Of a stretch of 64,000 nucleotides of DNA, positions 46,574-57,549 are shown one piece after another (the stretch's first letter is position 1; each line of letters opens with the position of its first letter). This DNA comes from Nepenthes gracilis (lineage: Eukaryota > Streptophyta > Magnoliopsida > Caryophyllales > Nepenthaceae), in contig BSYO01000020.1 in NCBI GenBank assembly GCA_033239525.1, positions 13,394,546 to 13,458,545 of the forward strand, written 5' to 3'. Under the pieces are notes generated by a model. That model saw only the letters and a program-made list of their open reading frames with translations. It ran no database searches and was not told the origin of the DNA. The position numbers and the translations under genes were made by a program.

Positions 46574-48714
46574 ATGGAAAGCTCACCATTATCGAACTTG
46601 GGAGGCTCCTTGCCGGTGCCATCTGTTCAGGAGATGGTCAAAGGACGCATAACCCAAGTCCCACCAAGATATGTTCGTCCTACTCAAGGCCCAACTTTTA
46701 TTTCCAACATCGATGTTGAATCGCAGTTGCCGATCATTGATATGGAGAGACTAACTTGTCCCGATTTCAAGGGGTTAGAAGAACTAGAGAAGCTTGATCG
46801 AGTTTGTAAAGATTGGGGCTTTTTTCAATTGATCAATCATGGAGTGAACTTCTTCGCTAATCACAAAGGTAAAACGCGGGATTGAGAAGTTCTTCAATCT
46901 ACCGATTGAGGAAAAAAACAAGTATAAGCAACTTCCAGGAGATGTAGAAGGGTTTGGGCAAGGCTTTGTTGTGTCCGAAGAGCAAAAGCTTGATTGGGCA
47001 GATATGTTCTATATCTTCACCATTCCAACTCATATAAGGAAACCCCATTTACTTCCTAAACTCCCTCATCAATTAAGGTACTCTCTTTTACTACTATATC
47101 TCAACAATATGATCTATCTTCATATTTTTTCATATCAAGATTTTTTAAATATTTCAAAAAAAAAGAAGATAATTTTTCTTTTTAAATATTTTTGGCCTGA
47201 TAATCATAGCATGTTTGGATAGAATTAAACAGGATATTGTCATTGGTATAGGGAAGGTATAGAAGCATATGCGGCCGAGTTGGAAAAGCTTGCCCTCAAA
47301 ATGCTGGAGTACATGGCAAAGGCTTTAAAGATAGATGCAAATGACATAAGAGCCGTGTATGAAGGAGGACTGCAGGGCATGAGGATGAACTACTATCCTC
47401 CTTGTCCCCAACCAGACCTAGTCATAGGCATATCTTCACACTCTGACATCCAAGGTATTACCATCCTTCTTGAGTTAAATGAAGTGGAAGGCCTTCAAAT
47501 CAAGAAAGATGGAATATGGTTCCCTGTTAAGCCAATGCCCAATGCTTTCATAGTCAATCTAGGAGACAGTATGGAGGTAATATGTGGCTCCTTTCTCTTG
47601 AGATGTTGTATATATGAAAAAAGCACCAAAAGAGTGGTGGTTGAATAAGCTCAAATCAAAAGAATTGGTTTTGATCCATTGCCACTGGTAGTAAATTGTA
47701 TTTTCTAATTAAAAAAAAAAGACTATTAACCCCATAGAACTAGGTCTAATATTATTATCTATATAATATGTTCAATAATTAAACTTAAAAATCGTAATAG
47801 ATGTCTTAAAACCTAAAGGCATAATCTGAACTTTAATAATATGACTAATCACATAATGTATTTGCGACTTCGATATATCTGACATAAAATTTTCTTATTA
47901 TTTTGCTTGTGTTTCTTCAATATCATTTCAAATAAGGTAAAACCCTTGATAGATTTACCTAAAAGTGGGTGTTACGATTTAGTAGGATTGATTGATTCAT
48001 ACAAATGAATTACAACAAATTAAATAAGATAGAAGAGAAAATTAGCAAAGACATTTTGCATTACAAAACTAAGTTGGAATGGATGGGTTAACTATGAGAT
48101 GAGAACTTTTACTCCTAAACCCAATATACAAAACATACTAAACTCTTAATTCAACTACTCAATATATTTTGATCAAACATATATCTCTCTTCAACTGCAT
48201 CAACTTTGATATGCGTATGGCTAAAAAATCAGGGCCATATGAGACTCCAAATACTTAAATCCTACTTAGTTTTATTTAGCTCACTTGTGATTTATAGCCT
48301 TTACCAAATAGTTGACATAATTTGGTGGAAGTAGCCTATCTTATATTGTTGAAGTTTCATCACAAAAGTAATGGCATCCATGCTACAAATATCAATTGTT
48401 ATTTAGAATTCAACTAGTATTGATGCTGCACCTTTGCTATTTGGCAGATTGTCACAAATGGAATTTACAAGAGTATTGAACATCGTGCAACAGTCAATTC
48501 AATAAAAGAGAGGTTGTCTATTGCAACATTCTATTCTCCAAATTTGGATAGAGAAGTTAGTCCAGCGCCTAGCCTAATTACTCCACAGAAACAAGCTATG
48601 TACAAAAGTATTAGATACGGTGATTTTGTTAGACTGTTTGTATCACGTGAGCTCAAAGGCAAGTCATGTATTGAACAAATGAAGATCCAACACGAAGAAA
48701 GAAAAGTTGACTAA
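46574..48714 (+). pseudogene. 2-oxoglutarate/Fe(II)-dependent dioxygenase, SRG1-like, one frameshift, intron 1 absent
   Basis: Exons: 46,574-47,077 (exons 1 and 2 fused), 47,252-47,576 and 48,448-48,714. The two remaining introns sit at the same positions and phases as introns 2 and 3 of the intact gene, and the middle exon has the same 325-bp length. WGFFQLINHG is continuous, so intron 1 is precisely missing. One extra base near 46,850-46,856 shifts the frame and causes a stop at 46,883. Beyond it the frame is open to 48,714, and the total would be about 364 residues. Motifs remain: NYYPPCP, iron ligands H and D in SSHSDI (H codon 47,439), H in IEHRA, and RLS. With only one lesion this is either a recent pseudogene or a sequencing error. 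The N-terminus PSVQEMVKG and the length fit SRG1-like enzymes; the substrate is unknown. Confidence 0.88.
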
Positions 48715-48880
48715 ATTTTACTGAGGGCTATGGGATGCTAAAGTCCACCAATTCCCCATCTCAACATAAGTTGTATTAGCCAAGAGCCACGTGATATTTG
48801 TTATCTTGTTGGTATTATTGCAAGAAATCAAAAACAATATATATGTTTGAGCATTAAATGTTTGATGCTAGAATAAAAAT

Positions 48881-49086
48881 AGATAAGGGGGTTTTATCTC
48901 TTAAAGATATAAAATAAATTATTCTCCAAATTTGGATCATTTAATTTTAAATGGATTATGATTTATCTATTTTTAAAAATTAAAAAATTAATTATTAAAT
49001 TATAATTATCTATTTAAAAATAGATAGACCAGATCTAAATAATAATCATATTTACTTTTTTAAGAGATAGAATCTCCCTTATCCCA
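48881..49086. mobile_element. MITE-like element downstream of the 46.6-kb dioxygenase
   Basis: Inverted ends GATAAGGGGGTTTTATCTCTTAAA and TTTAAGAGATAGAATCTCCCTTATC bound 206 bp. AATAAAAAT occurs on both sides (48,872-48,880 and 49,087-49,095), an apparent 9-bp target duplication; hAT (8 bp) or Mutator (9 bp) origin is possible. The interior resembles the element at 46,262. Confidence 0.6.
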
Positions 49087-49095
49087 AATAAAAAT

Positions 49096-49574
49096 GGTGC
49101 AATTGTTGGGTGTTGAGATAGTTTGTGTGAAATCAAATATGAACATTTGTACTTTCTTATAAAATTATGTAAATTTTACTAATCAAAATTTTTCTTATTA
49201 AATAACACATCTGAGACCTTTTGGTTCCAGAATAAAGATTTTAAATACCCTTTTTTGGATAAGTATATTTTACATAATCTGTACGGATAATATGTTATAT
49301 TAAGTTATCAGCAAATTTATCATCAATTTAACCAAGCTCTACGAAAATATGGTGGTCAAATTCGATTAATATCATCTTATGATTGATTTGATAAAAAAAA
49401 TAATGGATTAAATTTACTAAAATTTATAAGGATAAAATAAAATAAAAGGTTACATAAAATTAATTGAGTTCAACAAAATAAAAATAATTTTTAATAATTT
49501 AATTCAGCTGTTGTCACATTATCAGTTCCCAAAAGTCTTTCCCAACACTAAGTGCACTCCAAATTTAATTCAGC
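49096..49574. other. AT-rich intergenic DNA
   Basis: No gene or repeat recognised. Confidence 0.5.
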
Positions 49575-49865
49575 TGTTTGAATATATAGAGGGGTTCCGC
49601 TTACTTCATCTCGACTCTCTTCTTCAAACTCGGGCAGTCTCTTGGAATGACAAATGGCATTCCTTTTGTCAAATGTTACAACCCATATTCACTATTCCTT
49701 CCAATATTCATTTGTTTTGGGCTCCTACTGTCATTTGTCCTAAAGTTGTTCTCAAGCGGATCGATGACATGCTGCGGCGATTCTTTGGGCATGGCTCAGA
49801 TCCAACTAAATATTCTGCTTAGGTTGTGTGGGTGATATATACAAATTTAAGGATAAGGGGGTCTA
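49575..49865 (+). pseudogene. LINE reverse transcriptase fragment
   Basis: The plus strand encodes the region after the RT palm: a QPIFTIPSNIHLFWA segment, then PKVVLKRIDDMLRRFFGHGSDPTKYSA, typical of plant L1-type LINE RT (usual pattern: LPKxVxKxIExxxRxFLWxG). After a stop the frame continues as VVWV...KDKGG-like until it is cut at 49,865 by an LTR. The rest of the LINE is not recognised. Confidence 0.7.
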
Positions 49866-51664
49866 TGTAAACCTCGATATTCAAAATATGAATTATAACG
49901 TTAGAATTAGTTATATTATGTGAATTTTTTAGAATAATCATATGTTGAAAGAAAAATTAAGTATTTAAAGTTTGAGAGCTGGTACCTAACTCATACTCAT
50001 GCAACGCTTCGGGACCAGTAGAATGGGTGGTGCTTGCGCACAATAGCCGCACGTTTGTACGTGGCTAACAAAATGCATAACGCTCGTGTGTACATATATT
50101 TTGTCTTTGAGTTTGATGAATACATGACTAGTGTTCATGTGCCAACTTATCTAAATAAGCAAATTACTTCATATTTTGGGTCATTTTGGTTGAGAGTTTG
50201 AAAAATGAGAGAGAAAGAAAAAGGGATAAGAGAGAAAAGAAGAGAGAAAATGTGAATAAATGTAGTTTTAAAGCGATTTCGTGTTAGATCTAAGTAGTAT
50301 TTGAGTTAACGCAATAGCATCAAAATCCAATACTTTATTTGTTATTGAAATCTTTTGGTTATTTCTGTCATATTTACATGCATGTTTTTCATTGATACTT
50401 AATTTTTTACTTATTTTGGTATGCATGTCAATTTTGCTATTATTTATGATATTTGAAAGTTTGTGCCCGTATCTATTAAATTTGTCAAAAAATTATAAAA
50501 TTATGGCTATTTGATTTCACATATTATTTTATACAAGTATTTTGACAAAATACTCTACTTTGGATTTGAAAGGACTATTTGTTTTTCAAATTTGAAAAAA
50601 AATATATATTTATTATTTATTGTAATTTTTTTTATTTTTGACATATAAAAATTATTGTAAGAAATTGACTGAATATATTCAGATATATTTTAATATATTA
50701 TTTGTAAGTAAAGATTATTACATAACATCCTTGAGTTTGAAAATTGGTGTAATTTTTAGATGGCTCTTTATTGGTTTTAAATAATAGCGTATGACCTGAG
50801 TTATGAAAAAATTACGTAGCTGGATATTCAATATTTGATCCATGTTGGTATCATTACTCATTGATTCTTATATTTTTTTGAATGTTTTTTTATCAATATA
50901 TCAATACTTTTGGTATTTTTATATTTGATTATCATTATTTTTTCTCATACTTTATTCATATATATCCGCATACACATTTATATTTTATTGAGTATTATAT
51001 TCATTCTTATTAAACTTTTATAATATTTCAGATTAACAGGTAAGAATCTCTTGTAAGGTTTGTGTGACAAAATGGATTTTTTTTTTTTTTTTGCATTCCG
51101 CTAGTGACCTCCTGGATATGACACCAAGGTTTTAGTAATCTAGTCCGGGCCAGTCATGCTTACCAATCATAGGATCATAGATACCATCTAGGATTCATAC
51201 ACGATATCCATAAAATATATAACGGAAGCCAATTTAATAACCTATCGAAACATTTACATTCATACCCATAAAATTCATTTATGTATACATAGTCATAAAA
51301 GTCCAAATATAAAATTTCATATATTTCAACCGGATTATTACAATAAAACTATTTCTTCCAGGTAACTCTAAAATATACTTCCGAGTCCTTAGAATCATTC
51401 AGATGGAGCTCTAATCACTCAATCTCATCAGGCACGAGCTCTACAATTTCATCTGGAGGGGAAAAAATAGAAAATAGTAAGTCGGAGCTCAATACATAAT
51501 GCAAAGAAATCAGGAAAGCCGAAGCAGTCAAAATTCTGAAAATCGAGACAGAAAATAGGGTCGCTCTTATTATAAAAATTTCTCTTCTATTTTATTTTTA
51601 TCGGTAAAGGACATCACTAGCGGATGGGACAATAATTGAGGATAGATTGTGCACATTGCCTCAC

Positions 51665-51785
51665 AATCACGGCAATACCTCATTGTACAAAGCCCTAGGG
51701 ACGGCTCTTACTTCCTCATTGTATAAAGTCCCAAGGATGGCTCTTACTTCCTCATTGTACAAAACCCCGATGACGGCTCCCTTTT
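51665..51785. repeat. Three ~44-bp repeats in the solo LTR
   Basis: Units share CCTCATTGTA[C/T]AAAG.CCC followed by GACGGCTC or GATGGCTC and TTACTT. Confidence 0.85.
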
Positions 51786-52839
51786 TGTTATCCTCAATTA
51801 TCACCATAATATTCTAAGGCATGCTGAAGAACTTTATCTCCTAGTGCTAAAGTCCGATCTTATTTATCTTGTCATAAGGTTGGTTCACTTCTTCTTTAGT
51901 TCACATTCCGGACGGGTACAAAACTTTCGGTCGTCATATTACAAAGCCGATTTTAAATTCATTTTTCTTATTCCGGTCAAGTAAAAAGACTTTTAGTTGA
52001 TATGAAGCCGATTTTAAATCTATAAATCTCATTCCGGTGAATAATTATAACGTTATGACTCAAAACTCGATTTACTTCTCCATTTTTATACAATTCAAGT
52101 TCAATTATAAGTTTGAACAAAAAGCGAAAAGAAGAAAGTAGAAAGTATGAATTAACCATGAAATCAAAATAATAATTTCAGTCCAATCGTTCGACAAGCA
52201 TGACATCAGAGATACAGCTTATCAAGTAGTAATTAAAACGGCAAGTATACTATGTGCTGAAGTATTTAAATCTGAAAAGAATACTTACAATTTTTCTTAA
52301 AGTCGGGACTTAAAAACAGAGGTAAATTTTGAGTTTTAAAAAAAAAGGTACATTTGCCTGATTGTTGACCGCCCACTCCGACTAACTTGAAGCTTTTTCT
52401 CCTTCTTCACTCTTTACCCTCATTCCTCGCTAGAAATTCCACACCCGTCCCTCTATTGGAACTCAGTATATAAAGAGAAATGGTTAGGTGGAGTAAGTGG
52501 GGTGGGTTACCTACTTGGTACTTCCCTGCAGGGGTTAGGTGGAAGTGAGTGGGATAAGTTACATACTTGGTACTTTCATCTAGAAGGTTAACGGGGTAAT
52601 TCACTTACACTGATTATATTCGAATCTAGTTGGGATCTGACCGTCTAAATAATAAAGTTGGCCATTATCTTTAGTTTGCCCTTAATTTATCCTGTCAATA
52701 TTTCTGAATTCGGTAGTCAATTCTAGTTAGTCAACATTTTCTTCAAAGTCGGTCAACCTTTCTATTGGTTAACTTTTTTGGTCAACCCTTCTTACTCTAA
52801 TCCGGCTAACTTTTACTCAAAGCTGGCCAATATTTTTTT

Positions 52840-53000
52840 TTCTTATTCAAGGTCGGTCAATGTTTCTAAAAATCGGTCAACCATTCGGTCAACCTTCCAG
52901 TCAATATCTTGACGCCGGTCAACATCTTGAAGATGGTTAATGTCTCGACGTTGGTCAACATTTTGACGCTGGTCAATATCATGACACCGGTCAACATTTC
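52840..53000. repeat. ~18-bp GGTCAA repeats in the solo LTR
   Basis: GGTCAACAT.TTGACG-like units are repeated about eight times. The minus-strand ORF at 52,843-53,040, rich in D-V-D-x-R, is the translation of this repeat. Each unit carries the TTGACC core when read on the minus strand. Confidence 0.8.
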
Positions 53001-53559
53001 GATTACCATTACTTCCGGTCTTCCAGTGGTGTAAGGCCACTCTGGTTTTAAGTTGAAATCAAAACACTCCGGTTTTTAAGTAGCAATATTTTACTTTAAT
53101 TTTAAGCTTCTTTGATTTCGGGATCTTACAGTTTGGACTAGGAGGAAATTTAGAATGATTTGATTTTTAGTCGTTTATTTATGTTATTGTAAGAATGGTA
53201 TTAGGTGTTGCAACATTTTCGGATTATTGTCTTGGATTGTACATTTTCATATATATATATTTGTATTTTAAGGCATGTATGGGATGATGATTTAAATTTG
53301 GATTGATATAGGCAGATGCTTACCTTGCATGTTTAGATGTCTATTGAGCATGTGTATAGATATTATGGTCAAATTGGAGAGTTTGATTAATCCTGGATCA
53401 TCACATATTATATTAGAATTGTTTAATGATAATTATTAAAATGTCATGTCTTGATATTTTGGATTAGGTTTTATTTAGCTTTATTGATATAATTTGGAAC
53501 TGGGGTCATAACAAGGATCGAAAAATGATTTAGGAAATTAAACATTGTGATTTATTATT

Positions 53560-54520
53560 TGATAAATGCTAAGATGTCCAGAAGATGAAGTGCAGGGTTT
53601 AGTTGAGAAGACAATTATCTTGCCATGATGGCAATGATAACAGATATTATAGGTCATATGGTGCACCATTAGGACATGAAGCAAGGTGCAAACCAAGGAA
53701 GAGGAATGGCTATATATGATTAGTTTACCAATGAGTGTACTTTAGTGTTTTTGGGAGACCTAAATTCTATGAAAGTCAATGTATGATTCATAGAGTAAAG
53801 AAAGTATTTGAGGTGATCAATTTTTCAGAGGTAGACAAAGTCCAGTTTTCCAATTAAATAAGTTGAATGGCAAGGTTGACCATTGATGGGAAATAAAAAA
53901 ATCAAAGTTTAGGGATCAGAATAAGATTTTATGGGACATATTTCAAAAAGCTTTTCATGACAAGTGTTGTCTAGTGGGTATTTGCGAACAAAAGGAGGAT
54001 AAGTTCTCACAATTGAGGCAAGTCAATTGAAATGTGGTAGAGCATGATACCTAGTTTGCAAAGATGGTCTGTTTTTTTCCTGCAAGTGGTGTTGGATGAG
54101 ATTAGAAATGCAAGGAAATTTCTTAAAGATTAAGAGGATATGATTTGACAATAATTGGTACCATTATGTTCGAGAATATATGGAGGTGTGCTCAATCAAA
54201 CTTAGCTCATTGAGGAGCAGAAAAGGGCATGTTTTTTTTTCCCCTGAGAAAAGAAGCATTAGCTATAAGGGTTAGAGCTCAAAATCAGGAGAATTTCAGA
54301 AAGAAGTTGATCTCTTATAAGAAGGGGCTAAAGAAGTCCATTGAAGTGCATGTGTCAACAAGTAAGCTGCAGCAACAATTGAAAGTGGCATGTGGGAAAT
54401 GTAGGAAGTTTGGTGGAGCGTGACAGCATTACAAGCAAATCAGAGCCTTTTTTAACTGTAAATAAGTAGGGTATGTGATCAAATAATGCCCTTACCTAAT
54501 GAGGCAAGTCTGTTAGAAGC
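53560..54520 (+). pseudogene. Gag relic of the nested Ty3 chromovirus
   Basis: Frames on the plus strand carry Lys/Glu-rich capsid-end sequence (54,229-54,423: KEALAIRVRAQNQENFRKK) and a decayed zinc knuckle near 54,450-54,490 (FNCK, stop, VGYVIK, stop, CP in place of CxxC...H...C, with Tyr where His is expected). Stops are frequent. Confidence 0.55.
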
Positions 54521-54525
54521 CTAGT

Positions 54526-55486
54526 GTGTCAGGGAAGACTTATGCGGTAACCGCCAAGAATGCTCAACAAAATCCATCGGTGCTTGAAGGTATTATGTTA
54601 ATTTTTCAACCTTCGGCACATGTTTTGATTTATTTGGGGTCTAGGCATTTATATGTAGTCCCTAGATTTGTTTGTCATCTGCATACTCTACCTAGAATTT
54701 TGGACTATACTTAGTAGTGTCCACTCTGGTGTGTAAATCTTTCATGATGACTATCATGTATCCCAGGTGTATTATTTGGGTTAATGGATTTGAATTGTCT
54801 GCAGACTTGATTTTATTAGAAATGGGTGATTTTGATTTTATTTTAGGAATGAATTTGTTGGCATGCTATCATACGGGTATAGATTATTTTTAAAAGTGAG
54901 GTTGATTTTCCATTCCGGGATATTAGCCCTTTGAATTTCAAGGACACATTAGGAAGGAATTGGTATGTTTAATTTAAGTATTGCATGCATATTATTTGAT
55001 ACGAGAAAGATGTCAAACTTATCTTGCATATATCACCTTGGCGAGGAGTCAAAACATTCCAATTAAAGAGATACCTATGGTTCGAAGATATGAAGATGGT
55101 TTTCCAAATAAGTTGCCAGGTTTATTGCCAAATAGAGATATCAAGTTTCCATTGACTTGGTGTTAGGATCCGCACCCATTTCAAAAACTCTTTATAGTAT
55201 GCCCCCTATGGAATTAAGAGAATTGAAGTAACAATTGTAAAAATTATTAGAGAAAGAATTCATTAGGCTAAATGTCACCTTGTGAAACTCTTGTATTATT
55301 TATAAAGAAGAAAGATATATTAATGATGTTAAGTATTGATTATTGGGAGTTTAACAAGATCACGATCAAGAATAAGTGTATGTTATATAAAATTAATGAT
55401 TTGTTTTATCACATCCCTGATCCTCGAGGTCCATTTATTAATTTCTTAATCCTTTATTGAATTTAAGTAGGTTTTTGATGCGTACC
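54526..55486 (+). pseudogene. Protease and RT N-terminal relic of the nested Ty3 chromovirus
   Basis: The protease is seen as YAVTAKNAQ...VLIYLGSRH (54,540-54,660), with the DTGAS active site changed to YLGSR. The RT begins with NKLPGLLPNRDIKFPL (55,110-55,160), continues with SPCETLVLFIKKKD (55,274), MLSIDYWEFNKITIKNK (55,330) and NDLFYHI, then breaks at 55,486 where Tat copy 2 is inserted. The order and words fit Tekay/Del-type elements. The rest should lie beyond the far end of copy 2, outside the window. Confidence 0.75.
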
Positions 55487-56845
55487 TGGATCCGACTTCG
55501 AACGGATTCGGATTCTTCTGGACGGTTTGAACCGGCTCCGCTCACCGAGTGCGAATCCTGCACACCACTAAAGCAAACGAGAGGTCAGCGTTAACGGCGG
55601 GACGTAATCCCATCGATAATACTCCGACGCTCAAGTCAGTCAACTTGACCTTCAATGGAAGGAGGCATAAATGAGATAGAGTATGGGAAAGGGAAAAGGA
55701 GGTTCTGCTCGGATGTCGAAAAGGCGCAAGTCCTTTCTCGTATCTGGATGGTGGGAAGGCAGTGAACGTGCGTAAGGACCCGTTCGTCGCCTTGGAATTG
55801 GGCTGTGTTTTAGAGCTTGGCTGCCGGGAACCAGAGCTTGTTGTTCAGAGCAATTAGGGTTCTTTCTGGTCTCAGAGTCTTTGTTCGAAGAGAGAAAGAA
55901 TTGCCAGTCTCCCAGAGAGCGTGCTTAGAGAGCATGCAATTGACAGTATGGAAGAAAGCCTTTTTCAGTGTGGACGAAAGCGTGCCCTGGATAGTGGATC
56001 CAAGGTTTCTTTTATGGCAAAGGTGGTGATCTTCCCTCTTTGGAAGGAATCATCGCCATCGTGATCTGTGGCCGACCTTCCTTCTGGAGGCTGGTGCTTG
56101 TTGCCCAATTGTGGGGGATTGTTTCCTTGTGAGACAATCAACCACTTTCTAAGTTAACTTCCTTCCTTACCGTTGAGGTTCCTTGGCTGGCAAGGAGTTG
56201 GAAGGATCTGGCGCCTTCCTTATTTGAAGGGCGCCAGTCTTGCTGATATTTCTTTTGAGATCGTGGAATATCCTTGGAGGATCGTGGTTGTCCTTTTTTA
56301 TGACTGATGGGCTCAAAGGTCCAGGCCGTTCTTGTTGGAAGGCCTTTTGGGGCCCGTGCGTGCAAGTGGATGGTCAGCGCCGGGGTTGACCGCCTGCGTG
56401 CGTGTTGGCCGTCCTCATGAGGTGTCCGCCATTGGCCTTCATTTGGGCTATGGGCCTAAGTAAGTCGAGGCCCACTATGTGGAAGGGCCTCGTTTGGGCC
56501 CGGTATGTAGGGAGCGAGGTCAGTCGCGCCCGTGTTGACCGTCGGCTTGATGGCCGTCTTCGTGTAGAACGAAGAGAGCGGCGGGCGGCCAACTGATGGG
56601 CTGTGGGCCTGAATAGAATAGGCCCACATTATTGCAAAGCCTCTAAAGGCCCAACAAACTGGTCAATGCTGGGTTGACCGTTTGTGAGCAAACCGGCCGC
56701 CTGGACGGTCAACGCCAACGTTGACCGTCCTTGGGCCTCCCAGTCCTGGGCCTATCATCTTACTGGGCTGTTAGAAACGTTGACTGGCCTTAACGGGCTT
56801 CCGTTGACTTTTCTTTGAGCCAGCCCATTTTTGGGGTACCCATCA
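55487..56845 (-). mobile_element. 3' LTR of Tat copy 2 (1,359 bp)
   Basis: Plus-strand ends are TGGATCC at the left and CCCATCA at the right. The right side is followed by the polypurine tract, and both ends align with the LTR of copy 1. The right 460 bp hold at least eight TTGAC[C/T] words on either strand (56,386; 56,535; 56,661; 56,674; 56,707; 56,721; 56,780; 56,804), the core of WRKY-factor W boxes. Plus- and minus-strand ORFs inside the LTR have no domain. Confidence 0.85.
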
Positions 56846-56860
56846 CTAGCCCCCCATGCT
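56846..56860 (-). other. Polypurine tract of Tat copy 2
   Basis: The minus strand reads GCATGGGGGGCTAG directly before the LTR start TGATGGG, the expected plus-strand primer site. Confidence 0.65.
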
Positions 56861-56984
56861 GGTGGTCAGATTTCTGACCTCCAGTATGTTCATGATGGAT
56901 GCTCTTCATTGCTTTGAGAATTCTGTGGAAACCCATAAAAGCGTGAAGGAAGGTTTGGCCGAGCCGTTGGCCGTCTTGGCGATT

Positions 56985-57120
56985 CAGAGCACGGAAATTG
57001 TTGGCCGTCTTGAAAATTCGGAGTTCCCGAATTGTTGACCGTCTGGTCAATTAGGAGTTCGGGTGTTGACCGCCACCGTCGATTCGGAGTTCGAATTGTT
57101 GACCGTCTGGTCAATTAGGA
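56985..57120. repeat. Direct repeats with TTGTTGACCGTCTGGTCAATT
   Basis: Two copies of TTGTTGACCGTCTGGTCAA (near 57,035 and 57,096), with related TTGTTGGCCGTCTTG and GTGTTGACCGCC words, occur between the LTR and the antisense ORF. They extend the TTGACC cluster of the LTR into the internal region. Confidence 0.8.
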
Positions 57121-57549
57121 GATGATTCTGCCGATTTTGGCGGACGGCCAGAGATGGCACGTGTCCTCATTTGGTTGGAAAGAGATCCGGGTAATTAATA
57201 CACCAGGGATCCGTCCTTTGGCAGTGCCAAGTGGGGTGGCGACACGTGGCCATTCTGACGGTGCCATTAATGAGGGGTTTCCGTGCGGGAGTCCCGTCGT
57301 TTGGCTGGGTCGAATGAGAGACGACGCGTGGCGGGGCTAACGAGCGTCCTTTGCAAGCTTGGCGCCTAAGATTTTCCTCCGTTTTTGAAGTTGGTTACAA
57401 CTCCTTCGTCTTCCTCATTCCCATTTCATGACAAACCTACCCAAGAAACCCTAGCACCTTTTCGATCATGGCCTCCGTTGGAAATCTCGTCGACTTGAGA
57501 GAGAGAGTGATGTTAAGGCCTTGTGTGTTGAATTCAACATTAGAAGGAG

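Larger units (their letters stand above)
51063..53130 (-). mobile_element. Solo LTR with perfect 5-bp target duplication
   Basis: It starts TGTGACAAAA and ends GATCTTACA on the plus strand; read on the minus strand it is TGTAAGATCCCGAAATC...GTCACA, the chromovirus LTR pattern. GTTTG flanks both ends (51,058-51,062 and 53,131-53,135). No internal domain is present, so it arose by recombination between the two LTRs of a full element. It is 2,068 bp long. It carries a 44-bp repeat, three copies, at about 51,665-51,785, and an ~18-bp GGTCAACATCTTGACG-type array at about 52,840-53,000. Confidence 0.9.
49866..53513 (+). mobile_element. 5' LTR of a Ty3 chromovirus, interrupted by a solo LTR
   Basis: It begins TGTAAACC inside the LINE fragment and ends near GGGGTCATAACA (53,513). 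After removing the nested insertion (51,063-53,130 plus one target copy) the LTR is about 1.58 kb. It is followed by gag, protease and RT of the same element. No clear primer-binding site was seen after it, so the inner end is approximate. Confidence 0.6.

Noticed and set aside
49850..49865. AAGGATAAGGGGG before TGTAAACC as a polypurine tract, making 49,866 a 3' LTR
   Set aside because: The purine run is the KDKGG-coding end of the LINE RT fragment, and gag, protease and RT of the chromovirus follow on the other side, so 49,866 is the 5' LTR start.
52843..53040. Asp/Arg/Val-rich minus-strand ORF
   Set aside because: It is the translation of the ~18-bp GGTCAA tandem repeat in the solo LTR.
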